From Streptomyces xiaopingdaonensis (GTDB taxonomy: Bacteria; Actinomycetota; Actinomycetes; Streptomycetales; Streptomycetaceae): a stretch of DNA of 64,000 nucleotides. The notes beneath the pieces were generated by a model. That model had not been told where the DNA came from and ran no database searches. It saw only the letters and a program-made list of their open reading frames with translations. Below are positions 1 to 7,732 of the stretch, in pieces. Position 1 is the first letter of the stretch, and every line of letters begins with the position of its first letter. The position numbers were made by a program, and so were the translations under genes. The stretch is taken from NCBI RefSeq assembly GCF_000262345.1, contig NZ_AJTQ01000276.1:26607-90606 (forward strand), written 5' to 3'.

Positions 1-65
1 GGAGAGACCCGCTCAACCGCCGTACGCACAGCGCCCGTTGTTCCACCGAGAGACCCGCACCGTGA
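1..65 (+). CDS. 3' end of an upstream Mrp operon gene (partial)
   Basis: One frame is open from the window edge to a TGA at 63-65 that overlaps the GTG start of the next gene as GTGA, the same coupling seen at 406-409. By position this would be the end of the preceding antiporter subunit (MnhB-like). Only about 20 codons are visible, with no recognisable motif, so this rests on operon logic. Confidence 0.35.
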   Translation, partial: RDPLNRRTHSARCSTERPAP

Positions 66-409
66 ACCTCCTCCCCTTCTTCTGCGCCGGCTGGCTCTTC
101 CTCGTCGGCTGCTACGCCCTCGCCACCAGCCGCAACCTGATCCACGCGGTGGGCGCCCTGGCGGTCTGCCAGTCCTCGACGTACGTGCTGCTGCTCGCCG
201 TCGGCTACCGAAGCGGCGGCACGGCGCCCGTCTTCTCCGACGTGCCGCCCGGCGCACGCCCCGTCGTCGACCCGGTGGTGCAGGCGCTCACCCTCACCGA
301 CGTCGTCGTCGGCGCGACGGTGACGGCTCTGCTCCTCGCGCTCGTCGTGCAGATCGCCAAGCGGCACGGCACTGTCGACCCCGACGAGCTGCGGGAGTTG
401 CGCGGGTGA
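62..409 (+). CDS. mnhC: Mrp/Mnh cation/proton antiporter subunit C (NuoK-like)
   Basis: A 115-residue membrane protein with three predicted hydrophobic helices. The second carries the HAVGALAVCQSS stretch typical of NuoK/MnhC proteins. The family forms part of the multi-subunit Na+/H+ antiporter in the cytoplasmic membrane and is homologous to NuoK of complex I. The GTG at 62 is chosen over an in-frame TTG at 38 because it gives the usual family length and overlaps the upstream stop. Its own stop overlaps the GTG of the D subunit by 4 bp, so the two are translationally coupled. Confidence 0.85.
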   Translation: MNLLPFFCAGWLFLVGCYALATSRNLIHAVGALAVCQSSTYVLLLAVGYRSGGTAPVFSDVPPGARPVVDPVVQALTLTDVVVGATVTALLLALVVQIAKRHGTVDPDELRELRG

Positions 410-2337
410 CGGCCGAGCGGGTCCTGCCGCTGCTCGTCGCCGTTCCGCTGCTGGGAGCCGCGCTGCTCGTCGGTGCGGGACGCTGGCTGCCGCGGTACAC
501 GGCCGACGTGTTCGGGCTCCTCGTCTCCGGCGGGACGGGCGCCCTCGCCGTGGTCGAACTCGTGGGCGCGCGCGGGGAGCCGGGGCCCGTCGAGTGGGTC
601 GCCGGCTGGCGTCCCGAGGGCGGCTCGGGGGTCGGCATCGTGCTCGTCGGCGACGGCGCCGGACTCGGGCTCGCCGCGCTGATCTCGGCGCTCGTCACCG
701 CGGCGCTCGTGTACTCGCGGAGGTTCTTCGACGAGCCGCCGCCGGGGCAGGCCGGCGCCTTCCCCGCGCTGCTGCTGCTCTTCCAGGCCGGCATGTGCGG
801 GTTCGTGCTCACGGGGGACCTCTTCAACGCGTTCGTCTTCTTCGAGCTGATGGGCGTCATCGCGTACGCGCTCACCGGCTACCGCGTCGAGGAGGCCCGC
901 GCGGTACAGGGCGCGCTCACCTTCGGCTTCGTCAACTCCCTCGGCGGGTACGCCACTCTGCTGGGCATCGGCCTCCTCTACGCCCGCACGGGCGAGCTCG
1001 GGTTCGCGCAGATCGGCGCCGCTCTCGACGCGGCGGCCGGCGGCGGCGACGCGCTCGTCACCACCGGGTTCGCGCTCGTCGCGACGGGTCTGCTCGTCAA
1101 GGCGGCGGCCGTGCCCTTCCACTTCTGGCTGCCCGACGCGCACTCCGTCGCGCCGACGCCGGTGTGCATGCTGCTGTCCGGGGTCATGGTGGAGCTCGGC
1201 GTCTACGGGATCGCCCGGCTGTACTGGGCGACGTTCGCCGGGCCGGGCGGGGTGTCCGCCGCGGACGCGCACTGGGTGCTGCTCGTGCAGGGCGTGTCGA
1301 CGGCCGTCCTCGGCGCCGTGATGTGCTGGCAGCAGCGGCACCTGAAGCGCCTCCTCGCCTTCTCCACGATCGCGCACACCGGGCTCTTCCTCACCGCGCT
1401 CTCCGCGCTCACGCCGGAGGCGGCCACGGGCGTCGGCGTCTACCTCGTCGCGCACGCCGGAGTGAAGGCCGCGCTCTTCGGGTGCGTGGGCGTCCTCCTC
1501 GACCGGTTCGGCAGCGTGGACGAGCGGGAGCTGCACGGGCGCGGGCGCGAACTCCGGTTCGTCGGCGTGCTCTTCGCGCTCGGCGGGCTGGCGCTCGCCG
1601 GGCTGCCGCCGTTCGGCACCGCGCTCGGCAAGGCGCTCTGCGAGGAGGCGGCGGGGCCGGGCGCGACGGTGCTCTTCGTCGCCGTCTCCGCGGTCACGGG
1701 AGCCGCGGTCCTGCGGACGGCGGCGGGCGTCTTCCTCGGCGCCGGTCAACCGCCCGCGGGGCCGCCGCACTTCGCGCCGCGGGCCGCGGTGCGCGGCGAG
1801 GGCAAGGAGCAGCGGCCGGGCGCCTCGGAACGTCGAGGAGCGGACGAGTTCGGCACCTCGGACGGGCACGACACCGCGTCCGGGCCCGAGCAGGAGGGGG
1901 AGCCGGAGACGACCGGTTCCGGCGAGGAGCCCGAGACGGCGGGGCCCGTGACGCGCGCGCCCGACAGCATGCTGGTCGCCACCACCGCGCTCCTCGCCGG
2001 AGGGCTCGCCGTCGGGTGCGTCCCCGCGCTCTGGCCGCACCTGGCGCACGCCGCCGACGGGCTCTCGGACCACTCCGCCTACCTCGCAGCGGTGTTCGGC
2101 TCCCCGGAGACGCCGCCCGCGTCCGCGGCGCCGAGCTGGAGGGTGAGCGGCGTCCTGTTGGACCTTCTGGCGACGCTCCTCGCGCTCGTGCTCGCGCGCA
2201 CCGCGCCGCGGATCACCGCGGGCACCCGCCGCGCCGCCTGGGCCCGGCCGCTCCGCCGCCTCCACTCGGGACACGTCGGCGACTACGTCGCCTGCACGGT
2301 CGCCGGCATGGCGCTGCTCGGGCTGCTCCTGCGGTGA
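406..2337 (+). CDS. mnhD: Mrp/Mnh antiporter subunit D (NuoN/NuoM-like)
   Basis: A 643-residue polytopic membrane protein of the proton-translocating antiporter-like family shared with complex I. Diagnostic stretches are FFELMGVIAYALTGY (the conserved transmembrane glutamate) and KAAAVPFHFWLPDAHSVAP (the conserved lysine helix). Residues about 446-520 are a hydrophilic, Glu/Gly/Thr-rich insertion between two helices that ordinary MnhD proteins lack. The gene ends 4 bp from the convergent stop of the next gene, so the operon ends here without the E, F and G subunit genes that often follow D. In some actinomycete operons those genes lie upstream, which would be outside this window. Confidence 0.88.
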   Translation: MTAERVLPLLVAVPLLGAALLVGAGRWLPRYTADVFGLLVSGGTGALAVVELVGARGEPGPVEWVAGWRPEGGSGVGIVLVGDGAGLGLAALISALVTAALVYSRRFFDEPPPGQAGAFPALLLLFQAGMCGFVLTGDLFNAFVFFELMGVIAYALTGYRVEEARAVQGALTFGFVNSLGGYATLLGIGLLYARTGELGFAQIGAALDAAAGGGDALVTTGFALVATGLLVKAAAVPFHFWLPDAHSVAPTPVCMLLSGVMVELGVYGIARLYWATFAGPGGVSAADAHWVLLVQGVSTAVLGAVMCWQQRHLKRLLAFSTIAHTGLFLTALSALTPEAATGVGVYLVAHAGVKAALFGCVGVLLDRFGSVDERELHGRGRELRFVGVLFALGGLALAGLPPFGTALGKALCEEAAGPGATVLFVAVSAVTGAAVLRTAAGVFLGAGQPPAGPPHFAPRAAVRGEGKEQRPGASERRGADEFGTSDGHDTASGPEQEGEPETTGSGEEPETAGPVTRAPDSMLVATTALLAGGLAVGCVPALWPHLAHAADGLSDHSAYLAAVFGSPETPPASAAPSWRVSGVLLDLLATLLALVLARTAPRITAGTRRAAWARPLRRLHSGHVGDYVACTVAGMALLGLLLR

Positions 2338-2341
2338 CGCG

Positions 2342-3220
2342 CTAGCGGGAGCGCAGCGCCTCGACGGCGAGGCGGGCGGCCGTCCCGATGACGGCGTCGG
2401 CGGCGGGCAGGGCGGCCGCCGGGCTGCCCGCGCGGGTGAAGACGGCGACCGCGTACCGTCCGCCGTCGGGGTACTCGACGACGCCGACCTCGTTGCGGAG
2501 CGTCGGCGCGCTCCCCGTCTTCCCCGCGACGTGCACGTCGTCGAAGGGGAATCCAGACGCCATCCGATGCGGCCACACCTGGAGTCCGAGGAGCCTGCGC
2601 ATCGCCGCGCAGTGTGCCGGGTCGACCGCCTCGTCCCGCCAGACGGAGGCGAGGAGGCGCGTCATCTCCCTGGGCGTGCTGTGGTTGCTGCGCCGCGGGT
2701 CGAGGGCGCGGAGCCGTGCGACGACCTGCGGGTCGACGAGGGCGCTGGGGCCCTCGGGGCCGACGTCGGCCCGGAGGGCGGCGAGGAACTCCGCGAAGGT
2801 GTGGAGGGCGCGGGTGCGGGTGAGGCCCAACTCGCGCGTGGTCGCGTTGACGGCGTCGAGGCCGACCCGCGCCAGGAGGAGGTCGGCTGCCGTGTTGTCG
2901 CTGACGGAGACCATCAGGTAAGCGGCGTCCCGCAGGGAGAGGACGGCCTCGTCGAGCATGGCGGCGAGACCGGTGGGCCCCGGGGTGCGGCCGGTCGGCG
3001 GGCAGCGCGTCCGCTCGGTGAGGTCGAGGCGTCCGGCCTCGGCCTCCCGGTGGAGCGCGACGAGCAGGCAGAGCTTGTGGACGCTCGCGGTGACGACGGA
3101 CTGGTCGGCTCCGGCGTCGACCTGGGCGCCGGAGTCGATGTCGCGCGCGTGCAGCCAGCCGGTGACGCCGGCCTCGGCGAAGGCGGCCTCGATGCGGGTG
3201 CGGTGCGGGTTCGTGGTCAT
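2342..3220 (-). CDS. beta-lactamase-like serine protein, probable BlaB-type regulator
   Basis: A 292-residue protein with the three penicillin-recognising motifs: SVHK (Ser46, Lys49), SDN (107-109) and KTG (234-236). No signal peptide is visible, so it should be cytoplasmic, and I find no ExxLN omega-loop motif carrying the deacylating glutamate. Its ATG overlaps the stop of the LysR gene as ATGA, and both diverge from a true class A beta-lactamase. That is the arrangement of Streptomyces cacaoi blaA-blaB versus blaL, where BlaB is needed for induction but is not itself a beta-lactamase. I infer the same role. A cytoplasmic serine hydrolase of other function is the alternative. Confidence 0.75.
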   Translation of the reverse strand: MTTNPHRTRIEAAFAEAGVTGWLHARDIDSGAQVDAGADQSVVTASVHKLCLLVALHREAEAGRLDLTERTRCPPTGRTPGPTGLAAMLDEAVLSLRDAAYLMVSVSDNTAADLLLARVGLDAVNATTRELGLTRTRALHTFAEFLAALRADVGPEGPSALVDPQVVARLRALDPRRSNHSTPREMTRLLASVWRDEAVDPAHCAAMRRLLGLQVWPHRMASGFPFDDVHVAGKTGSAPTLRNEVGVVEYPDGGRYAVAVFTRAGSPAAALPAADAVIGTAARLAVEALRSR

Positions 3221-4170
3221 ATCCAGTACTCGGACGACGGGCGCAGGTGGAGCGGCCCGGCGGGCAGGTCGGGCCCGGCCGCCGTGCGGCCGAGGGCTTC
3301 GGTGACGGTCTCGGCGAAGGCCCGTACGGCGGCGTCGCCCCGCCCCCGTGGCCAGGCCGCCGAGTGGCGCCAGGCGAGCGGGGCTCCGGTCAGCGGGCGC
3401 CAGGTCAGGTCCGGGTCGCGGCCCGGGTGGGCGCCGAGCGGGGCGAAGGCGACGGCGCGGGAGGAGAGGAGGAGCCCGCGGGTGAAGCTGGGGCCGTGGC
3501 CGTTGCGGACGGCGGGCGGGGTGTAGCCGTGGCGGGCGCAGGTGGTGAGGATCTCGTCGTGGACGGCCGGCGCGAGGGCGCGGGGGAAGAGGATGAGGTC
3601 GTGCCCGGAGAGCGCCGCGAGCGGGACCGTCTCCAGGTCGGCGGTCGCGGCGTCGCGGGGCAGCACGACGCCGAGTTCGTGGCGGAGGACGGGGGCGAGC
3701 TCCAAGCCGGCGACGTCGCAGGGATGGTGGAGGACGGCGACGTCCAGCTCGTGCGAGGCGAGGCGGAGGAGCTGCTCGGCCGTGGAGAGCTCGTGCAGCT
3801 CCAACTCGACGTCGGGGGTGCGTTCGCGGAGGCCGTCGAGGAGCACCGCGATCGTCTCGCCCGCGATGTCGGGCGGGAGGGCGGCGCGCAGGAGGCCGCT
3901 GCGGCCGTCGCTGAGGCGGCTCGCCGTGGCCGTCAACGCCTCGGTCTGCGCAAGGAGTTGACGCGCCTCCTCCAGAAGGAGCGTGCCGCCCTTGGTGATC
4001 GAGACGCGGCGGCTGGTGCGCTCGAAGAGGCGGACGCCCCACTCCCGCTCCAGCCGCTGTATCCGCTGCGACAGGGGCGGCTGCGCCATGCCGAGACGCT
4101 CGGCGGCGCGGCCGAAGTGTGACTCCTCCGCCACAGCCACGAAGCATCTCAGGTGCCGTATCAAGTCCAC
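3217..4170 (-). CDS. LysR-family regulator of the beta-lactamase locus (BlaA-like)
   Basis: A 317-residue LysR-type transcription factor. An N-terminal winged helix (about 1-60, with HFGRAAERLGMAQPPLSQ as the recognition region) is followed by a substrate-binding domain. The GTG at 4170 matches the usual family start (VDLIRHLRCFVAVAEE). An upstream ATG at 4183 is in another frame. It diverges from the beta-lactamase gene across 136 bp and overlaps the beta-lactamase-like gene by 4 bp. By analogy with AmpR and S. cacaoi BlaA it should activate the facing lactamase gene and regulate its own operon. Confidence 0.85.
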   Translation of the reverse strand: MDLIRHLRCFVAVAEESHFGRAAERLGMAQPPLSQRIQRLEREWGVRLFERTSRRVSITKGGTLLLEEARQLLAQTEALTATASRLSDGRSGLLRAALPPDIAGETIAVLLDGLRERTPDVELELHELSTAEQLLRLASHELDVAVLHHPCDVAGLELAPVLRHELGVVLPRDAATADLETVPLAALSGHDLILFPRALAPAVHDEILTTCARHGYTPPAVRNGHGPSFTRGLLLSSRAVAFAPLGAHPGRDPDLTWRPLTGAPLAWRHSAAWPRGRGDAAVRAFAETVTEALGRTAAGPDLPAGPLHLRPSSEYWI

Positions 4171-4306
4171 GACCAGCAACCATATCGCGGTCTTATCAAT
4201 CGGCTTCCCATATTGGTCTTGGACATGACGGCCGTCGTCCTGCTCTTCTCTCTCCGTGCGCCCGTCCCCGGGCGCCGAGACCCGACCGTCCACGGAAGGC
4301 TGCCCG
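4171..4306. promoter_or_regulatory. divergent control region between LysR and beta-lactamase genes
   Basis: This 136-bp spacer has an unusually A/T-rich core (about 4178-4215) for this genome. CCATAT occurs twice (near 4180 and 4208), and GGTCTT occurs twice about 27 bp apart. LysR proteins bind T-N11-A dyads, and several such spacings fit here. I cannot single out the true site. A GGAAGG ribosome-binding site at 4294-4299 serves the lactamase gene. Confidence 0.5.
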
Positions 4307-5218
4307 ATGACCCCCTCCCTCCCCCGCCGCGCGGCACTGGCCGCTCTCGTCCCGCTGCTTGCGCTCCCTCTCGCGGCCTGCGGGACCGAGGACACCGGGA
4401 ACGACTCCTCCCCCGGCGCTTCCGCGACCGCCGGCCACCAGCCGAAGCGTGAATTCGCCGCGCTGGAGCGCAAGTTCGATGCGAAGCTGGGCGTCTACGC
4501 GCTCGACACGGGGAGCGGGAAGGAGATCGCCCACCGCCCCGACACGCGGTTCGCCCACGCCTCCACCTTCAAGGCGCTGCTCGCCGGCGTCATCCTGGAG
4601 CAGACGTCGGCCGCCGACCTGGACGAGCGCGTGGAGTACACGAAGAAGGACCTCCCCGAGTACTCGCCGATCACCGAGCGGCACGCCTCGGACGGTATGA
4701 CGCTGCGCGAACTGTGCGACGCGGCTGTCCGCCACAGCGACAACGGTGCCGCCAACCTCCTCGTCCGGCACCTCGGCGGGCCCGCCGAGCTCCAGAAGGC
4801 GCTGCGGGCGAGCGGCAACCGCGTCACCCACATCGACAGGTACGAGACCGACATGAGCGCCGCCGAACCCGGCGACGTGCGGGACACCAGCACGCCGCGT
4901 GCGCTCGCCGACAGCCTGCGCACGTACGCCGTCCAGAACACACTGCCGGCGAAGAAGCGGACGATGCTCACCGACTGGCTCAAGCGCAACACCACGGGGG
5001 ACGACCTCATCCGCGCCGGTGCGCCCAAGGGCTGGAAGGTCGGCGACAAGACCGGCAACGGGGGGTACGGCACCCGCAACGACATCGCCGTCGTCTGGCC
5101 GCCGAAGAGCGACCCGATCGTCCTCGCCGTCCTCTCCAAGCGCGACACGAAGAACGCGGAGCACGACGACGCACTCGTGGCCGACGCGGCCGAAGTCGCC
5201 CTCGAAGCACTGGCGTAG
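4307..5218 (+). CDS. bla: class A beta-lactamase, lipoprotein
   Basis: A 303-residue exported serine beta-lactamase that hydrolyses beta-lactam rings. The signal peptide ends in a lipobox (LAAC, Cys25), suggesting membrane-anchored export. All catalytic motifs are present: STFK (Ser86, Lys89), SDN (144-146), Glu180 in YETDM, equivalent to Glu166, and KTG (248-250) followed by NGGYGTRND. The usual Asn after the omega-loop glutamate (ExxLN) is a Ser here (ETDMS). A GGAAGG site 7 bp upstream fixes the ATG. The gene is divergent from its probable regulators and ends 7 bp from the convergent IclR gene. Confidence 0.95.
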   Translation: MTPSLPRRAALAALVPLLALPLAACGTEDTGNDSSPGASATAGHQPKREFAALERKFDAKLGVYALDTGSGKEIAHRPDTRFAHASTFKALLAGVILEQTSAADLDERVEYTKKDLPEYSPITERHASDGMTLRELCDAAVRHSDNGAANLLVRHLGGPAELQKALRASGNRVTHIDRYETDMSAAEPGDVRDTSTPRALADSLRTYAVQNTLPAKKRTMLTDWLKRNTTGDDLIRAGAPKGWKVGDKTGNGGYGTRNDIAVVWPPKSDPIVLAVLSKRDTKNAEHDDALVADAAEVALEALA

Positions 5219-5225
5219 GCGCCGG

Positions 5226-5987
5226 TCACAGCCGGGCGGCGAGCGCCGAAGCGCGCTCTCTGAGCAGCGGTACGAGGGCGAGCGCCCGGGCGCGGGTGAG
5301 GCGGGTGGAGGGGGCGGAGACCGTGAGGGAGGCCGTCGACGGGCCGTCGGGGGCGGGAACGGCGACGGCGACGGCGTGGACGTCGAGGACGCTTTCGCCG
5401 AGGTTGAGTGCGTGGCCCGCGCGGCGGCAGGCGGCGAGGTCGCGCAGGAGCGCCGGCAGGTCGGCGCGGGTGAGCGGGGTGAGGGGGCGCAGGCCGTCCG
5501 GGTAGCGCATCCGCACCACCTCGGCGGGGAGTTGGGCGAGGAGCACCTTGCCGCCTGCCGTGCCGTAGGCCGGGACGTGGTCGCCCGTGCGGGGGGCGAC
5601 GCGGAGGGTGTGGCGGGCCTCGGCGCCGTCGAGGAAGAAGGCGTCGGGACCGTCGAGCGTCAGGAGGTTGGCGGTCTCGCCGCTCTCGTCGCGCAGCCGG
5701 TCGAGCTCGGCGCGTGCGGCGCGGAGCAGGCTCCGCTCGTCGAACTCGCCGCGGGCGAGGGCGAGGAGGGCGGGCCCCGCGCGGTAGCGGCGGCCTCCCG
5801 GCTCCTGTTCGGCGAAACCGTGCGTCCGGAGCGTCGCGAGGAGCCGGTGCGCCGTGGAGGGCGCGACGCCGAGGTGCGCGCTGACGTCGGTGAGGCGCAC
5901 GGGCCGGCGTGCGCCCAACAGCACCAGCACGCGCAGGGCGTTGGCGACGGACCGGGAACCGTAGGCGTCAACTCCCTTGTTCCGCAT
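5226..5987 (-). CDS. IclR-family transcriptional regulator
   Basis: A 253-residue protein with an N-terminal winged helix-turn-helix (about 10-70, with APSTAHRLLATLRTHGF) and a C-terminal IclR effector domain containing the GTAGGKVLLAQLP stretch. It is divergent from the MFS transporter gene across about 210 bp, so it most likely represses or activates the transporter-decarboxylase operon in response to its aromatic or 2-oxo acid substrate. The ATG at 5987 gives the normal length. Longer upstream readings are low-complexity. Confidence 0.88.
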   Translation of the reverse strand: MRNKGVDAYGSRSVANALRVLVLLGARRPVRLTDVSAHLGVAPSTAHRLLATLRTHGFAEQEPGGRRYRAGPALLALARGEFDERSLLRAARAELDRLRDESGETANLLTLDGPDAFFLDGAEARHTLRVAPRTGDHVPAYGTAGGKVLLAQLPAEVVRMRYPDGLRPLTPLTRADLPALLRDLAACRRAGHALNLGESVLDVHAVAVAVPAPDGPSTASLTVSAPSTRLTRARALALVPLLRERASALAARL

Positions 5988-6197
5988 GGCAGAAACCGTA
6001 GCGAAGGCGTTCCGACCCATGACCGGTTCTGCTTGAGTCTTCGCAGCGTCGACGCAACTCCCGCACGACGGAGCCGCTTTCCGTCCCCCAGGACGTCCTT
6101 GCCCCACAGCGGCGCACGACGTACGGCGGGCGCGCGCCGTCCGCAGTGACGCACGGACCGCTCCACGAGACCACCAGCCGCTCGACCGGAGACCGCC

Positions 6198-7685
6198 ATG
6201 CAGGACGTGCCAGCAGGCGCCCCGCGCCCCGCTTCCGGAACCGCCCCCGCCGAAGGACGCCGCGGCAAGCCGTGGCGCACGGTCTGGCTGCTGCTCCTCC
6301 TCGGGTGGACGGTGAGCGCCGCGGACCGGGCCGTGACCGGGCCCGTCGTCACCTGGATGATCAACAACGACGTCGGCTTCCTCGCGGAGGCCGAGCATCC
6401 GCACGCGCTGGGCGGCCTCATAGGCGGGCTCTTCTTCGCCGGCTACATGCTCACGCAGTTCCCCGGCGGCTACCTCGGCGACCGCTTCGGGCACCACACG
6501 CTCATCGTCGTCAGCCTCGTCTGGGCGGGCGTCACGACGCTGCTCACCGGGTTCATGGGCGGGCTCGTCGCCTTCATCGTGCTGCGGGTCGTCACCGGGC
6601 TCGGCGAGGGCGCGTTCTTCTCCAACGACCGGACGCTCGTGGTGACCGTCACGCCCGAGCGCGAACGCAGCCTGGGGATGGGCGTGGTGATCACCGGGCT
6701 CGCCTTCGGGATCACGATCGCCACCGTCTTCACCCCGCACTTCGTCAACCTCGGAAAGCAGGTGCTCGCCGACGAGGAGGCGTGGCGGATGGCCTTCTGG
6801 GTGCTGGGGACCGCCACCCTCGCGGCCGCCGCGCTGCTCGCGGCGCGGTTCCGCGCGCACCTGCGCTGGGCGGCGCTGGGCGGCGCGACGCTGCGGCTCG
6901 GCGCTGTCAGCGCGGTCTCGCTGGCACTGATCATGGCCGTCTACCTGCTCGGGGAGCGCGCGGGGCTGAGCGACCTGTGGATCGCGCTCCTCGAAGTGGC
7001 GCTGGCCGTGGTGCTCGTCCTCGCGGTGCTGGTGCGGAAGGGGACCGAACTGCGGCCCGTCCTGTACAACCGGGACCTCTTCCTGCTCTACCTCGCCAAC
7101 ATCGCGATTCTGTGGAACCTGTGGTTCTTCAGCTTCTGGTCGGTCTCGATCGTGACGGGCGCCGCGCACTCCTCGTTCATGAGCGCCGCGCTCACCGCGG
7201 GGTTCAACGCCGGCGCCGGAATCCTCGGCTTCCCCGTCGGCGGCTGGCTCTCCGACCGCACGCTGCGCCTCGGTTGGACACGCAAGACCGTGATGCTCGC
7301 CTGCACCGGCTCCCAGGCCGTGCTCACCGTGGCGTTCGCCTGGTACGTCTCGGTCGCGGCCGCGCCCTCCCTGTGGGTGATGGGGCTGCTCCTCTTCTTC
7401 GCGAGCCTGTTCTTCAACGCGCTCCAGCCCGTCGGCCACGCCTGGACCGCGGAACTCGCGACGCCGCGGCTGCGGGGCTCCGCCTTCGGCATGGAGAACC
7501 TCGTCGGCGAGACGGGCGCCGTCCTCGCGCCCGCCGTCGGCGGAGCCCTGCGGGACGCGACCGGGAACTGGTCGGCCGCACTGTGGCTGGACGCGGGGCT
7601 CGTCGCCTGCTGCTTCTGCCTGCTCGGCTTCGTCCGCGCGCACCGCCCCCATCCGAGCAGCGCCCCCGTGGAGGGGGCGGCCTGA
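6198..7685 (+). CDS. MFS transporter, probable organic-anion (ACS-type) uptake
   Basis: A 495-residue major facilitator protein with about 12 transmembrane segments. The loop motif GGYLGDRFG follows helix 2, and a second-half counterpart is GGWLSDRTLRLG. An Asp/Arg pair lies in helix 1 (SAADRAVTG), as in anion:cation symporters that import aromatic acids. It sits between an IclR regulator and a ThDP-dependent 2-oxo acid decarboxylase, 47 bp ahead of the latter, so it likely imports that enzyme's substrate or a precursor. Confidence 0.85.
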   Translation: MQDVPAGAPRPASGTAPAEGRRGKPWRTVWLLLLLGWTVSAADRAVTGPVVTWMINNDVGFLAEAEHPHALGGLIGGLFFAGYMLTQFPGGYLGDRFGHHTLIVVSLVWAGVTTLLTGFMGGLVAFIVLRVVTGLGEGAFFSNDRTLVVTVTPERERSLGMGVVITGLAFGITIATVFTPHFVNLGKQVLADEEAWRMAFWVLGTATLAAAALLAARFRAHLRWAALGGATLRLGAVSAVSLALIMAVYLLGERAGLSDLWIALLEVALAVVLVLAVLVRKGTELRPVLYNRDLFLLYLANIAILWNLWFFSFWSVSIVTGAAHSSFMSAALTAGFNAGAGILGFPVGGWLSDRTLRLGWTRKTVMLACTGSQAVLTVAFAWYVSVAAAPSLWVMGLLLFFASLFFNALQPVGHAWTAELATPRLRGSAFGMENLVGETGAVLAPAVGGALRDATGNWSAALWLDAGLVACCFCLLGFVRAHRPHPSSAPVEGAA

Positions 7686-7732
7686 CCGAGGCCCGCCGAG
7701 CGGGCACCCGACGACGACCGAGGGGAGCACCC

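Noticed and set aside
205..2274. Long minus-strand ORF (689 codons) opposite the antiporter D gene
   Set aside because: Arg/Gly/Glu-rich composition without motifs. It is the antisense shadow of a GC-rich coding frame with clear membrane-protein homology.
594..2345. 583-codon plus-strand ORF in another frame of mnhD
   Set aside because: Almost entirely Arg/Ala/Gly, typical of a shifted frame in high-GC DNA.
2388..2921. 177-codon plus-strand ORF opposite the BlaB-like gene
   Set aside because: Shadow frame. The minus-strand gene has intact SxxK, SDN and KTG motifs and a coupled start.
4290..4306. Upstream start (4256) for the beta-lactamase
   Set aside because: It would place 17 polar residues before a normal signal peptide. 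ATG 4307 has an optimally spaced GGAAGG site.
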